From NCBI GenBank assembly GCA_963842305.1, contig CAWJFW010000002.1:310001-374000 (forward strand): a stretch of 64,000 nucleotides of DNA, given 5' to 3'. The notes under the pieces were generated by a model that was not told the DNA's origin, ran no database searches, and was given only the letters and a program-made list of their open reading frames with translations. The DNA comes from JAIBJN01 sp963842305. Its GTDB lineage: Bacteria; Actinomycetota; Thermoleophilia; Gaiellales; Gaiellaceae. Below, one piece after another: positions 35,552-42,707 of the stretch (position 1 is its first letter; each line of letters opens with the position of its first letter). Made by a program: the position numbers and the translations under genes.

Positions 35552-36157
35552 TTAGCGATCGACCGCCTGGCGCGGTCGATCTCCGCGTAGCACCGCAAGA
35601 TCCTGCACTGTCCACATGATCTCCGCGTCGAGCCCTGTCTCACGCAGCCAAGCAATTTGGGCCGCGGCGCTGTCCGGGCGGTCGAAGCCTTCCTCGAGCA
35701 GGATCACCGCATCCTCGGGCCGGTCCGGAATGACCACGTCGCCAAGCACGAAGCGACCTCCGGGGCGGAGCGCTTCGGCAACACGGCGGAACAGTTCGGC
35801 CTTGTCGGTTGCCGACAGGTGATGCACGGTCAGCACCGACACCACCAGATCGAACGGGCCGGCGGGAAGCCCGTCCTCGAGCCGTGCGAGGCGAAGCTCG
35901 ACGCGATCAGCTGGAAGCGCGTCCCGAGCCGCCGCGAGCATCTCCGGGCTTGAATCGACGCCGAGGAGGCGCGCCTCCGGGTGGAGCCCCAGCACCAAGC
36001 TAGCCGTCTCGCCGGCGCCCGTCCCGAGCTCGAGGATCGTCTCGGGGCGAAGGCCCTTCGTCGCCTCGATGACACGCTGCTGCAGCGCGTCGTAGCGTGC
36101 GATCTCCTCCCGGATCTCCGTCGAGTAGCGCTCAGGATCCCACGTCGTCTCGCCCAC
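35552..36157 (-). CDS. Class I SAM-dependent methyltransferase
   Basis: 201 residues with the Rossmann SAM-binding motif I 'ETILELGTGAGETASLVLG', motif II region 'ARLLGVDSSPEMLAAARDAL', and motif IV 'FDLVVSVLTVHHLSATDKAE'; 'LRPGGRFVLGDVVIPDRPED' follows. Typical of small-molecule methyltransferases; substrate unknown. A cluster of acidic/Arg residues at the N-terminus ('WDPERYSTEIREEIARYD') is common in this group. Confidence 0.87.
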   Translation of the reverse strand: MGETTWDPERYSTEIREEIARYDALQQRVIEATKGLRPETILELGTGAGETASLVLGLHPEARLLGVDSSPEMLAAARDALPADRVELRLARLEDGLPAGPFDLVVSVLTVHHLSATDKAELFRRVAEALRPGGRFVLGDVVIPDRPEDAVILLEEGFDRPDSAAAQIAWLRETGLDAEIMWTVQDLAVLRGDRPRQAVDR

Positions 36158-36515
36158 GGCGGGGACGGTAACGCGGCCCGGGTCAGCGCGTCGTCGTGCT
36201 CCGAGAGCGGATACGCGCCCGGTGTCACCAGAGCCAGCCCTTGTCGCGGGTGACGGTGAGGGTCTCGGCGCGGTCGCGGGCTCCGAGCTTGCGGATTCGG
36301 ACGCGAGCCAGGTCCTCAGTCAGGTCATAGCGTCCGCTCGACGGCACATCGAAGCCTTGCTGGCGGCTCCTGGGAACGGCGCGGTAGCTCCTACGTTTTC
36401 ATTTTGAAGCCCATCTCCGTCTCGCCGTCGGTCTGGTCGCCTCCAGCCTTCTCTGGATACCGGCCTGCAAGTACACGCCGATCCGCGCTCGACAGCTGGC
36501 CGAAGACGCCCTCCT
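36158..36515. other. 358-bp region without a convincing gene
   Basis: On the minus strand a 39-codon reading frame (36225 to about 36344) would encode 'YDLTEDLARVRIRKLGARDR' followed by 'AETLTVTRDKGWLW' and a stop. This looks like the C-terminal end of a protein, but the frame is closed just upstream by TGA, so it is either a remnant or an unannotated small gene. No RNA or repeat was recognised. Confidence 0.35.
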
Positions 36516-36533
36516 GTGGCCGCTAGCGAGAGC

Positions 36534-36838
36534 ATGAACGAACCGGCTTCGGAGGACCAGAGGCGCAAGAACCGGTGCCTTCTCGACGCGTTCGCCGCCG
36601 GGCGCCCGCCCGAGCTGATCGTCACCGCGGCCACGATCGAGGGCGATCCGATCACCACTTACTACCGGGTGCTTGGCCCGCACCGGGTGGAGGTCTTCCT
36701 CGACTCGACGAAGGACTTCTTCGGGTCCAAGGAGTGGGTGCACGTGGTGTGCCACAGGGTCGCGGAGGGCGACGGCGGCCTCGGCTACGCGGACCTCGAG
36801 GCTGCCGGGAGATCTCGGTCGACGAGAAGGTCTCCTAG
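36534..36838 (+). CDS. Small protein of unknown function (one frameshift)
   Basis: About 100 residues with 'ELIVTAATIEGDPITTYYRV', 'RVEVFLDSTKDFFGSKEWVH' and 'VVCHRVAEGDGGLGYADLEA', a beta-rich pattern. After a frame change near 36811 it ends 'EISVDEKVS' at TAG 36836-36838; uncorrected, the frame runs 400 bp antisense through the next gene. ATG 36534 and GTG 36516 are both possible. A similar 'DxFGSxxW' beta pattern occurs in small uncharacterised actinobacterial proteins; function unknown. Confidence 0.55.
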
Positions 36839-36844
36839 CCGGGC

Positions 36845-37723
36845 TCAGCTGTCCGGCGAGATCTGGACGAACCTGGCGCCCTCCTCCAGGAAGGCGTTGA
36901 CCTGCTTGTTCAGGGCCGTTCGGGTCGATAGGCCGGCGACCTCCTTCGGCCTCCCGGTCGAGAAGGCTGCGGTCACGACGAAGGCCGGCTTCGGTTTCCC
37001 AGGGGGCGTGGGCTCGGGCTTCGGTTCGGGCACGGGCGGCTCGATGTCCTTCGCGATCGCGGTCACGGTCTTCGGCGACGCGACGCCGGTCTTGGGGAGG
37101 CTGTGCTTGGCCTGGAACGTCCCGACGGCCGCCTCCGTCGCCTCACCGAACTCGCCGTCGACCTCGATCTTCTTGTGCCCGAGCTTGACGAGCTGTTTCT
37201 GCAGCTCTCGGACGTCGTCTCCGTGATCGCCTCGGCCGATCCCGTCAGCGACCTCGCCGGGGACGCGCAGGAAGAGTGCGCAGGTCTCACGCGCCCGCGT
37301 CTTGACGAAGACGCCTTCACCTCCGCTGTCGCCGACGGTGTTCCCCTCGACCGTTCGGACCAAGCCGTCGGACGGGACATCGACGACGATGCCGATGTGG
37401 TCGGGATCGACGTCGTCGTCGATCTGGAAGCAGACGAGGTCGCCACGCGCAGGCTTTCTCACGGCCCAGCCCGCCTTGGTGCCCAGCGTTGCAGTGTCCT
37501 TGACTCCGGCCGAGCGCCCGGTCTCCTCGAGGACGCGGCCGGCCTCGCGATAGCACCAGACCACGAAGCTGTTGCACCACGCGTACCCCGTTCCCGGGGT
37601 GCTGTCGGCCCCCTGGTACTGCTTGATGCGCTTGGAGACGTTCTCGGTCTTCTCGCGAACTCCGGCACGAGCCTCGGCCAGCGCGATCCGAACGGCACGC
37701 TCGCGGGCAAGCATCACTCTCAC
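36845..37723 (-). CDS. CHAP-domain endolysin-like protein with peptidoglycan-binding domain
   Basis: 292 residues. The N-terminal CHAP amidase/endopeptidase domain has nucleophile Cys50 in 'GYAWCNSFVVWCYREAGRVL' and the catalytic His in 'DPDHIGIVVDVPSDGLVRTV'. Then a PG_binding_1 domain ('DVRELQKQLVKLGHKKIEVD', 'FGEATEAAVGTFQAKHSLPK'), a Pro/Glu/Lys linker ('EPPVPEPKPEPTPPGKPKP') and a C-terminal segment of about 50 residues. No signal peptide is visible, which fits either a phage-type endolysin or a protein exported another way. ATG 37723 or 37714 are both in frame. Confidence 0.87.
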   Translation of the reverse strand: MRVMLARERAVRIALAEARAGVREKTENVSKRIKQYQGADSTPGTGYAWCNSFVVWCYREAGRVLEETGRSAGVKDTATLGTKAGWAVRKPARGDLVCFQIDDDVDPDHIGIVVDVPSDGLVRTVEGNTVGDSGGEGVFVKTRARETCALFLRVPGEVADGIGRGDHGDDVRELQKQLVKLGHKKIEVDGEFGEATEAAVGTFQAKHSLPKTGVASPKTVTAIAKDIEPPVPEPKPEPTPPGKPKPAFVVTAAFSTGRPKEVAGLSTRTALNKQVNAFLEEGARFVQISPDS

Positions 37724-37857
37724 CTCCGACGGCGGAAAACCGGTCGAGGATACTCCCCGCGGAGCGCCGTTTCTACTCGAAGGTGCGGATAACCGTACGT
37801 CGCTCGGGAGGTGGCCACCTTTTCGGCCGCGAGGAGATCCACGAACCTTTGCGGGTC

Positions 37858-38835
37858 ATGTCCGAACCCGAGCTCACCTTCCTCTTCACCGACATCGAGC
37901 GGTCGACGTCGCTCGTGCGCCGTCTGGGCCCCGAGTACCGCCACGTCCTCGATGCCTCACGGGCCGTCCTTCGGCGGGCCGTCGCCGAACACGGCGGCCG
38001 CGAGGTCGAGTGTCGTGCGGACGAATCGTTCTCGGTCTTCGACTCGGCGGACGACGCGGTCAAGGCCGCAGCGGACGCCCAGCGCGCCTTGCTTGCGGCT
38101 ACCTGGCCCGAGGGAGAGGCGGTCCGTATCCGCATGGGTGTTCACACGGGTACCGCCGTCGACTCCGGGCAGGGCCTCGTCGGCCTGGACGTCCACCGTG
38201 CCGCCCGCCTCAGCGAGGCGGGGCACGGCGGCCAGGTGATCCTCTCGGAGCGCACCGTCGCTGCAACCGGCGTCGACGCGGACGATCTCGGGCGCTTCGA
38301 GCTGTCCGGGTTGCCCGAGCCCGAGCATCTCTTCCAGCTGTCCGCGGACGGTCTCCCAACCGAGTTTCCGCAGCTTCGCTTCGCCCGCCGCGTCGACGAC
38401 GATCGGCTCCGGGTCGTCCTCGCGGACGACTCGATGCTGATCCGCGACGGCATCGCGCGCCTGCTCGAGGAAGCGGGGATGCTGGTCGTCGCCCAGGCGA
38501 GCAGCGGGGAGGAGCTTCTGGATCGCGTCGCGGCGACCGAGCCCGATGTCGCCGTCGTCGACATCCGCATGCCTCCCTCCGGCAGCGACGAAGGCGTGCG
38601 CGCGGCACAGGCCATTCGCAGGCTGTATCCGGAGACCGGTGTCCTGCTCCTCTCGCAGGATCTCGTCCCCGCCTATGCGCGCGAGTTGCTCGAGGCGAGC
38701 GACGAGGGCGTCGGCTATCTCCTTAAGGACCGCGTGGCGGACATGGCCGAGTTCGCGGGTGCGCTCCGGCGGGTCGCGAACGGCGAGGTCGTCTTCGACG
38801 CCGAGATCGACTCTCTCGCGCCTGCGGCCCGCTAG
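37858..38835 (+). CDS. Adenylate/guanylate cyclase-like domain fused to a receiver domain
   Basis: 325 residues. Residues 1-175: class III cyclase homology domain with 'LTFLFTDIERSTSLVRRLGP' (first metal Asp), 'VECRADESFSVFDSADDAV' (where GDG is usual; the second metal Asp is kept but the first Gly is Ala and the third position is Glu) and 'VGLDVHRAARLSEAGHGGQV'. Residues 190-315: a NarL-type receiver ('LRVVLADDSMLIRDGIARLL', 'PDVAVVDIRMPPSGSDEGVR', 'YLLKDRVADMAEFAGALRRV'). The LuxR helix-turn-helix that normally follows is absent; the protein stops after 'DSLAPAAR'. Start ATG 37858 rather than 37783. Output is probably cyclase activity gated by phosphorylation, or regulation by binding. Confidence 0.85.
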   Translation: MSEPELTFLFTDIERSTSLVRRLGPEYRHVLDASRAVLRRAVAEHGGREVECRADESFSVFDSADDAVKAAADAQRALLAATWPEGEAVRIRMGVHTGTAVDSGQGLVGLDVHRAARLSEAGHGGQVILSERTVAATGVDADDLGRFELSGLPEPEHLFQLSADGLPTEFPQLRFARRVDDDRLRVVLADDSMLIRDGIARLLEEAGMLVVAQASSGEELLDRVAATEPDVAVVDIRMPPSGSDEGVRAAQAIRRLYPETGVLLLSQDLVPAYARELLEASDEGVGYLLKDRVADMAEFAGALRRVANGEVVFDAEIDSLAPAAR

Positions 38836-38972
38836 CGCGAGGAGGCGGGCTTCAGGGCGCCGACGAGGCGGAGCAGCCGTTCGAGCGTCGCCGCGTCGAG
38901 TTCGCCCCGGTTTTTTGCCAGGGCGGCGACGAGCGCGAGTTGGCTTCGGGTCTGGTCCTGCTGGCTCTGCAT
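38832..38972 (-). CDS. 46-residue small protein
   Basis: ATG 38972 to TAG 38832-38834. Sequence 'MQSQQDQTRSQLALVAALAK' then 'NRGELDAATLERLLRLVGAL' and 'KPASSR': Gln-rich start and an amphipathic Leu-rich helix. It lies 26 bp after the ABC permease on the same strand, so it would be co-transcribed. Its stop overlaps the convergent cyclase-receiver gene by 4 bp. No recognisable family; could be a chance frame. Confidence 0.4.
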   Translation of the reverse strand: MQSQQDQTRSQLALVAALAKNRGELDAATLERLLRLVGALKPASSR

Positions 38973-38998
38973 GGGACCGTCGCTGTTCGCGGCACGGG

Positions 38999-39868
38999 TC
39001 AGAGATCCTTCCGCGCGAAGGAGGCAAGCGCAAAGCATCCGACGAGGGCGACGTAGACGAGCGACCAGGGCCAGAGGAACGCCCCGGCTGCCTGCGCGCC
39101 GCCGAACGGCCCGAGACTCAGCGCGAGCTCGGTGAATCCCCGCGAGTCCGCGGTGATCGCGTCGAGGCCGTCCTGGTAGAGAGCTTCGAACGGCAGGAGC
39201 CAGGAGGCCGCCTTTGCGACGTTCATGAGCCGGTCGGAGGAAAGCGCCTCTCCGATCTGCCCGAGGAGGCCGGCGACGAGCCCGGCTCCGAAGACCATGA
39301 AGACCGCGATGCCGTTCGCGGTCGCGCTCAGGAACACCGACCCGAGGAGGGAGAGGGCGGCGATCACCGCTGTCGCCGCGGCGAGCTGAACCGCCGGGCC
39401 GACGATCCGGTCGGGCACCCAGTCGCCGATCTGCCACGTGATCAAGAGTGCGCCGGTGAAGACGAAGACGACGTACACGCCACAGACCAGGGCGGCGGCG
39501 GCGAACCGCCCGATGAGCAGGGTCGACCGGCCGATCGGGCGGACGACGAGCGGCTGGAGCAACCCTCGTTCCGCGTCGCCGCGGACGGTCCCGAGCGTGA
39601 GGAACGCGGCGAGCACAGCTCCGAGGAAGAGCGTGCCGAACATCGAGAGCCCGAACATCGTCGCGCCGGTCAGCTCGTGGTCGTCGACGCCGAGCGGGTC
39701 GTCCGGCTGGTCGCCGAGACCGCGGGATTCGACTGCCTGGAACGCCTCGTTCGTTCCCAGCGCATAGAGGCCGAGGAAGGCGACCGTCAGGACGAGCACG
39801 ACCAGGAACACGCGCCGGCGCAGGCTCTCCTTGAGCGAGTACCCGATCACGATCGGGATTCCCCTCAT
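38999..39868 (-). CDS. ABC-2 type transporter permease
   Basis: 289 residues, about six TM helices ('FLVVLVLTVAFLGLYALG', 'GLSMFGTLFLGAVLAAFLTL', 'LVCGVYVVFVFTGALLITWQ', 'AIAALSLLGSVFLSATANGI'-type segment around 39330). 'GDAERGLLQPLVVRPIGRST' is the coupling-helix motif typical of ABC-2 permeases. Pairs with the ATPase at 39865-40707 (ATGA overlap). Exported substrate unknown. Confidence 0.88.
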   Translation of the reverse strand: MRGIPIVIGYSLKESLRRRVFLVVLVLTVAFLGLYALGTNEAFQAVESRGLGDQPDDPLGVDDHELTGATMFGLSMFGTLFLGAVLAAFLTLGTVRGDAERGLLQPLVVRPIGRSTLLIGRFAAAALVCGVYVVFVFTGALLITWQIGDWVPDRIVGPAVQLAAATAVIAALSLLGSVFLSATANGIAVFMVFGAGLVAGLLGQIGEALSSDRLMNVAKAASWLLPFEALYQDGLDAITADSRGFTELALSLGPFGGAQAAGAFLWPWSLVYVALVGCFALASFARKDL

Positions 39869-40707
39869 CCCGGCTGGTCTCCCACGGCCTCGAGGTAGAT
39901 CTCCTCGAGCGTCGTCTCGAGGACGCGAACGCCGTACACCTGCTCCCCGGCGGCGACGAGGTCGGCGACGATCTTGGGCACGTCCTCGCGGCCGACTCCC
40001 TCGTAGAGGCGCGGGCCCCCGTCGACGTCGACCTCCACGCCGCGCGGCCTGGCCAGGTCCGCGGGCCGCCCCTGGGTGACGATGCTGCCGCGCGAGAGGA
40101 TGGCGACGCGGTCGCAGACGAGCTCGATCTCGCTAAGGAGGTGCGAGTTGAGGAGGACGGCGACTCCTCGCCGCCGGAGCTCCTCCAGGAGCCCGCGAAC
40201 CGTCCTCCTCCCGCCAGGATCGAGCGCGCTCGTCGGCTCGTCGAGAAAGAGAAACCGAGGTGTCCCGACGAGTGCCTGCGCGAGGCCGAGCCGCTGCTGC
40301 ATCCCCTTCGACATCGTCTCGATCCGGCGCGAGCGCGCCTCCGTCAGGCCGACGAGCTCGAGCAGCTCCGCGCGCTCGCTCTCGCCCCCGTGGGAGCCTG
40401 CCAGGCGCTGGTGCAGGTTGAGGAGCTCCTCCGCGGAGGCCCAGCCGGGGAAGCGAAAGAGCTCGGCGAGGTATCCCATGGACGCCCGCGCCGCCGACGA
40501 GCCGGCGCGGGCGCCGCACACGTGGGCCTCGCCGCTCGTGGCGCGGACGAGACCACAGCCGATCTTGACCAGCGTGGACTTGCCCGCGCCGTTCGGCCCG
40601 AGGAGCCCCACGAGCTCTCCCTCCTCGACGTCGAGGTCGACCTCGTGGAGCGCCGTCACCGACCCGTAGTGCTTGACGAGCCCACGTGCGGTGAACGCGG
40701 CGGCCAT
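39865..40707 (-). CDS. ABC transporter ATPase
   Basis: 280 residues. Walker A 'GPNGAGKSTLVKIGCGL', signature 'MSKGMQQRLGLAQALVG', Walker B 'FLFLDEPTSALDPGGRRTV', H-loop 'LLNSHLLSEIELVCDRVAIL', and a C-terminal extension of about 60 residues ending 'ETTLEEIYLEAVGDQPG', as in ABC-2 exporter ATPases. ATG 40707 chosen; the longer frame to 41358 is antisense to the IclR gene. Confidence 0.93.
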   Translation of the reverse strand: MAAAFTARGLVKHYGSVTALHEVDLDVEEGELVGLLGPNGAGKSTLVKIGCGLVRATSGEAHVCGARAGSSAARASMGYLAELFRFPGWASAEELLNLHQRLAGSHGGESERAELLELVGLTEARSRRIETMSKGMQQRLGLAQALVGTPRFLFLDEPTSALDPGGRRTVRGLLEELRRRGVAVLLNSHLLSEIELVCDRVAILSRGSIVTQGRPADLARPRGVEVDVDGGPRLYEGVGREDVPKIVADLVAAGEQVYGVRVLETTLEEIYLEAVGDQPG

Positions 40708-40756
40708 GGTGCCGAGTCTACGGGGCGGGTTGCGCGACCGTGCAGCGTACGAGCGA

Positions 40757-40793
40757 GTTGCGCAGAACGCTATGCCGTTGCAAAATACGCAAC
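40757..40793 (+). promoter_or_regulatory. Tandem IclR-type operator sites
   Basis: A perfect 17-bp inverted repeat GTTGC-N7-GCAAC spans 40777-40793, ending one base before the iclR ATG. Exactly 20 bp upstream, 40757-40773 has GTTGC-N7-GCTAT, an imperfect second copy. IclR-family operators are often palindromes of about this length, and the two-turn spacing suits cooperative dimers. Probably autoregulation and control of the grd operon. Confidence 0.6.
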
Positions 40794-40794
40794 G

Positions 40795-41526
40795 ATGCAG
40801 TCGGCGGACAAGGCGCTGGCGATTCTCACGGCCTTCGACGAGAGGCGGCCTGACCTCGGCGTCTCCGAGCTCGCCGCCGAGCTTGGCATGCACAAGAGCA
40901 CGGTTTCCCGGTTGCTCGCACCACTCGAGCGGCGCGGCCTCGTTCGCCGTGAGGGCGAGCGCTTCGCGCCGGGGCCGGAGCTCGCCCGCCTCGGCGCGCT
41001 GGCGATCCGGGGCCTCACGCTGGCCGGGGTCGCGCGGGAGCCGCTGGAGCTGCTGGCGCAGAGGACGGGCGAGACCGTCAATCTCGCCGTCCGAGACGGT
41101 GCACAGGCCCTGAATGTCCTCCAAGTCAACGCCACGCACTTCGTCGGGGTGACCGACTGGACCGGCCGTGCCCCTCCCCTCCACGCGACGGCGAACGGGA
41201 AGGCCCTGCTCGCGTTCGGCGACGCCTCCGCCGCCGGGAGGCTGACGCGGCTGACGCGGTCGACGATCGTCGACCGCCGAACGCTCCGGACCGAGCTCGA
41301 ACGCACCAGGGATGCCGGCTTCGCCATCGCGGTCGAAGAGCTCGAGGTCGGGCTCCACGCGGTTGCGGCGCCTGTCTTCGACGCGGCCGGAACGTGCGTG
41401 GCGGCGGTCTCCGTCTCCGGCCCCGCCTATCGACTGCCCGAGGCACGTCTGCCGGAGCTCGGCGAGCTCTGCATCGCCGCGGGTGCCGACGTCTCGGCCC
41501 GGCTCGGCTTCCGGAGGGCCGCCTAG
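40795..41526 (+). CDS. IclR family transcriptional regulator
   Basis: 243 residues. N-terminal winged helix: 'KALAILTAFDERRPDLGVSE', 'LAAELGMHKSTVSRLLAPLE', 'RRGLVRREGERFAPGPELAR'. C-terminal effector domain: 'VNLAVRDGAQALNVLQVNAT', 'PPLHATANGKALLAFGDASA', 'GLHAVAAPVFDAAGTCVAAV', 'SVSGPAYRLPEARLPELGEL'. IclR proteins sense small organic acids or their derivatives. Its stop overlaps the GTG of the GrdE-like gene (TAGTG), so it is the first gene of the grd operon and most likely its regulator, sensing a substrate such as glycine, sarcosine or betaine or a product of that pathway (inferred). Confidence 0.92.
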   Translation: MQSADKALAILTAFDERRPDLGVSELAAELGMHKSTVSRLLAPLERRGLVRREGERFAPGPELARLGALAIRGLTLAGVAREPLELLAQRTGETVNLAVRDGAQALNVLQVNATHFVGVTDWTGRAPPLHATANGKALLAFGDASAAGRLTRLTRSTIVDRRTLRTELERTRDAGFAIAVEELEVGLHAVAAPVFDAAGTCVAAVSVSGPAYRLPEARLPELGELCIAAGADVSARLGFRRAA

Positions 41527-42707
41527 TGGCCTGGGAGCTGGCGACGTTTCCGTCCAAGCTCATGGGCCCCCTACCCGACCTCGACGGAGTCGAGGTGGAC
41601 ATCGTCCGCGGCGGTGAGCCCGTCCGGATCACGCACGTGCTCGACGCAGTCGAACCGCGCGCGCGGCCCGACGGGCGAGCGGCGTTTCCGGTCGAAGGCC
41701 GCGCCGGGCAGGGACGAACGAACCGTCTCGACGGCGTCGTTGTCCTCTCGTGCCTTGACTTCCCCGCCGAGGAGCGGACGCTGCACGAGCAGGAGTCGGT
41801 GGTGGATCTTGCCGGCCCCGGTGCCGCGCTGACGCCGTACGCGGCAGAGACGAGCGTCGTCCTCACCTTCGGGCCGCGCGACGGCCTCGGGAACGAGGAA
41901 CTCGAGACGTGGGCGCGCCACACGACCCTCGCGGTCGCCGAGGAGCTCGCCAGGCCGACGCTCGATGCCGAGCCCAACGACCTCGAGGTGTTCGCGCTCG
42001 GCCCGACGGACGAGAATCTGCCCTCGGTCGCAGCCCTCGTTCAGCTGTCCGATCTCGGCCCGCTCTACTACCAGTTTTTCTACGGCTTGCCCGTCGGGCA
42101 GGCGGGCCTACCGCGGGTCGTCGACCCGGCCGAGGTGCTCGACGGCGCCGTCACGTCCGGCGAATACCACTGGGCGGCGCTGCGCAACCCGACGGTCGCG
42201 TTCCAGAGAAATGCGCTCATCCGTGCCCTCTATCGAGATCACGGCAGGCGTCTACGCTTCGCCGGCCTCGTCCTCATGCGCGGCTACGAACAGACGGCTG
42301 AGGACAAGGAGCGGGCCGCGAGAGCGGCTGCCGATGCTGCCCTCGGTCTCGGGGCGGACGGCGCGATCGTGACGACGGACGCCGGTGGGAACTCTCATAC
42401 CGACGTGATGCTCACGGTGCGCGCCTGCGAGGAGGCCGGCGTGCGAACGACCGCCATCGTCGCCGAGATGGCGGATCCGGAGTCGACGAGCTCCGGGCTG
42501 ACCGACTGGGTGCCCGAGGCCGACTCGATCGTCTCCGTCGGGAATGCCGAGGAGTCGGTACCCGCCTGGGAGCCCGAGCGGGTGCTGGGCGGCGACACGC
42601 TCCTCGACGGGACTCCGGCGGCCGCCAGCGGGCCGATTCCGGTGCGGAACTACCTCGGCGCCACCAACCAGACTGGGCAGTACGCCCTCACGGCGGCGAC
42701 ATGGTGA
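41526..42707 (+). CDS. grdE: Glycine/sarcosine/betaine reductase component B, GrdE/GrdG/GrdI-like subunit
   Basis: 393 residues from a GTG that overlaps the iclR stop. Family features: 'VEVDIVRGGEPVRITHVLDA', 'VVDLAGPGAALTPYAAETSV', 'AEVLDGAVTSGEYHWAALRN', 'GADGAIVTTDAGGNSHTDVM' and the C-terminal 'NYLGATNQTGQYALTAA'. In clostridial GrdE the proprotein is cut at a Cys in the 'VSGNC' region and this Cys becomes the pyruvoyl group; here the equivalent positions read 'VTSGEYHWAA' with no Cys nearby, so self-cleavage is not expected. The subunit should bind the amine substrate with GrdB. Which of GrdE, GrdG or GrdI is the closest relative is not decided. Confidence 0.85.
   Translation: MAWELATFPSKLMGPLPDLDGVEVDIVRGGEPVRITHVLDAVEPRARPDGRAAFPVEGRAGQGRTNRLDGVVVLSCLDFPAEERTLHEQESVVDLAGPGAALTPYAAETSVVLTFGPRDGLGNEELETWARHTTLAVAEELARPTLDAEPNDLEVFALGPTDENLPSVAALVQLSDLGPLYYQFFYGLPVGQAGLPRVVDPAEVLDGAVTSGEYHWAALRNPTVAFQRNALIRALYRDHGRRLRFAGLVLMRGYEQTAEDKERAARAAADAALGLGADGAIVTTDAGGNSHTDVMLTVRACEEAGVRTTAIVAEMADPESTSSGLTDWVPEADSIVSVGNAEESVPAWEPERVLGGDTLLDGTPAAASGPIPVRNYLGATNQTGQYALTAATW

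Noticed and set aside
36838..37226. Extension of the small gene at 36534 to 37226
   Set aside because: After the frame change near 36811 the uncorrected frame only runs antisense to the CHAP protein gene.
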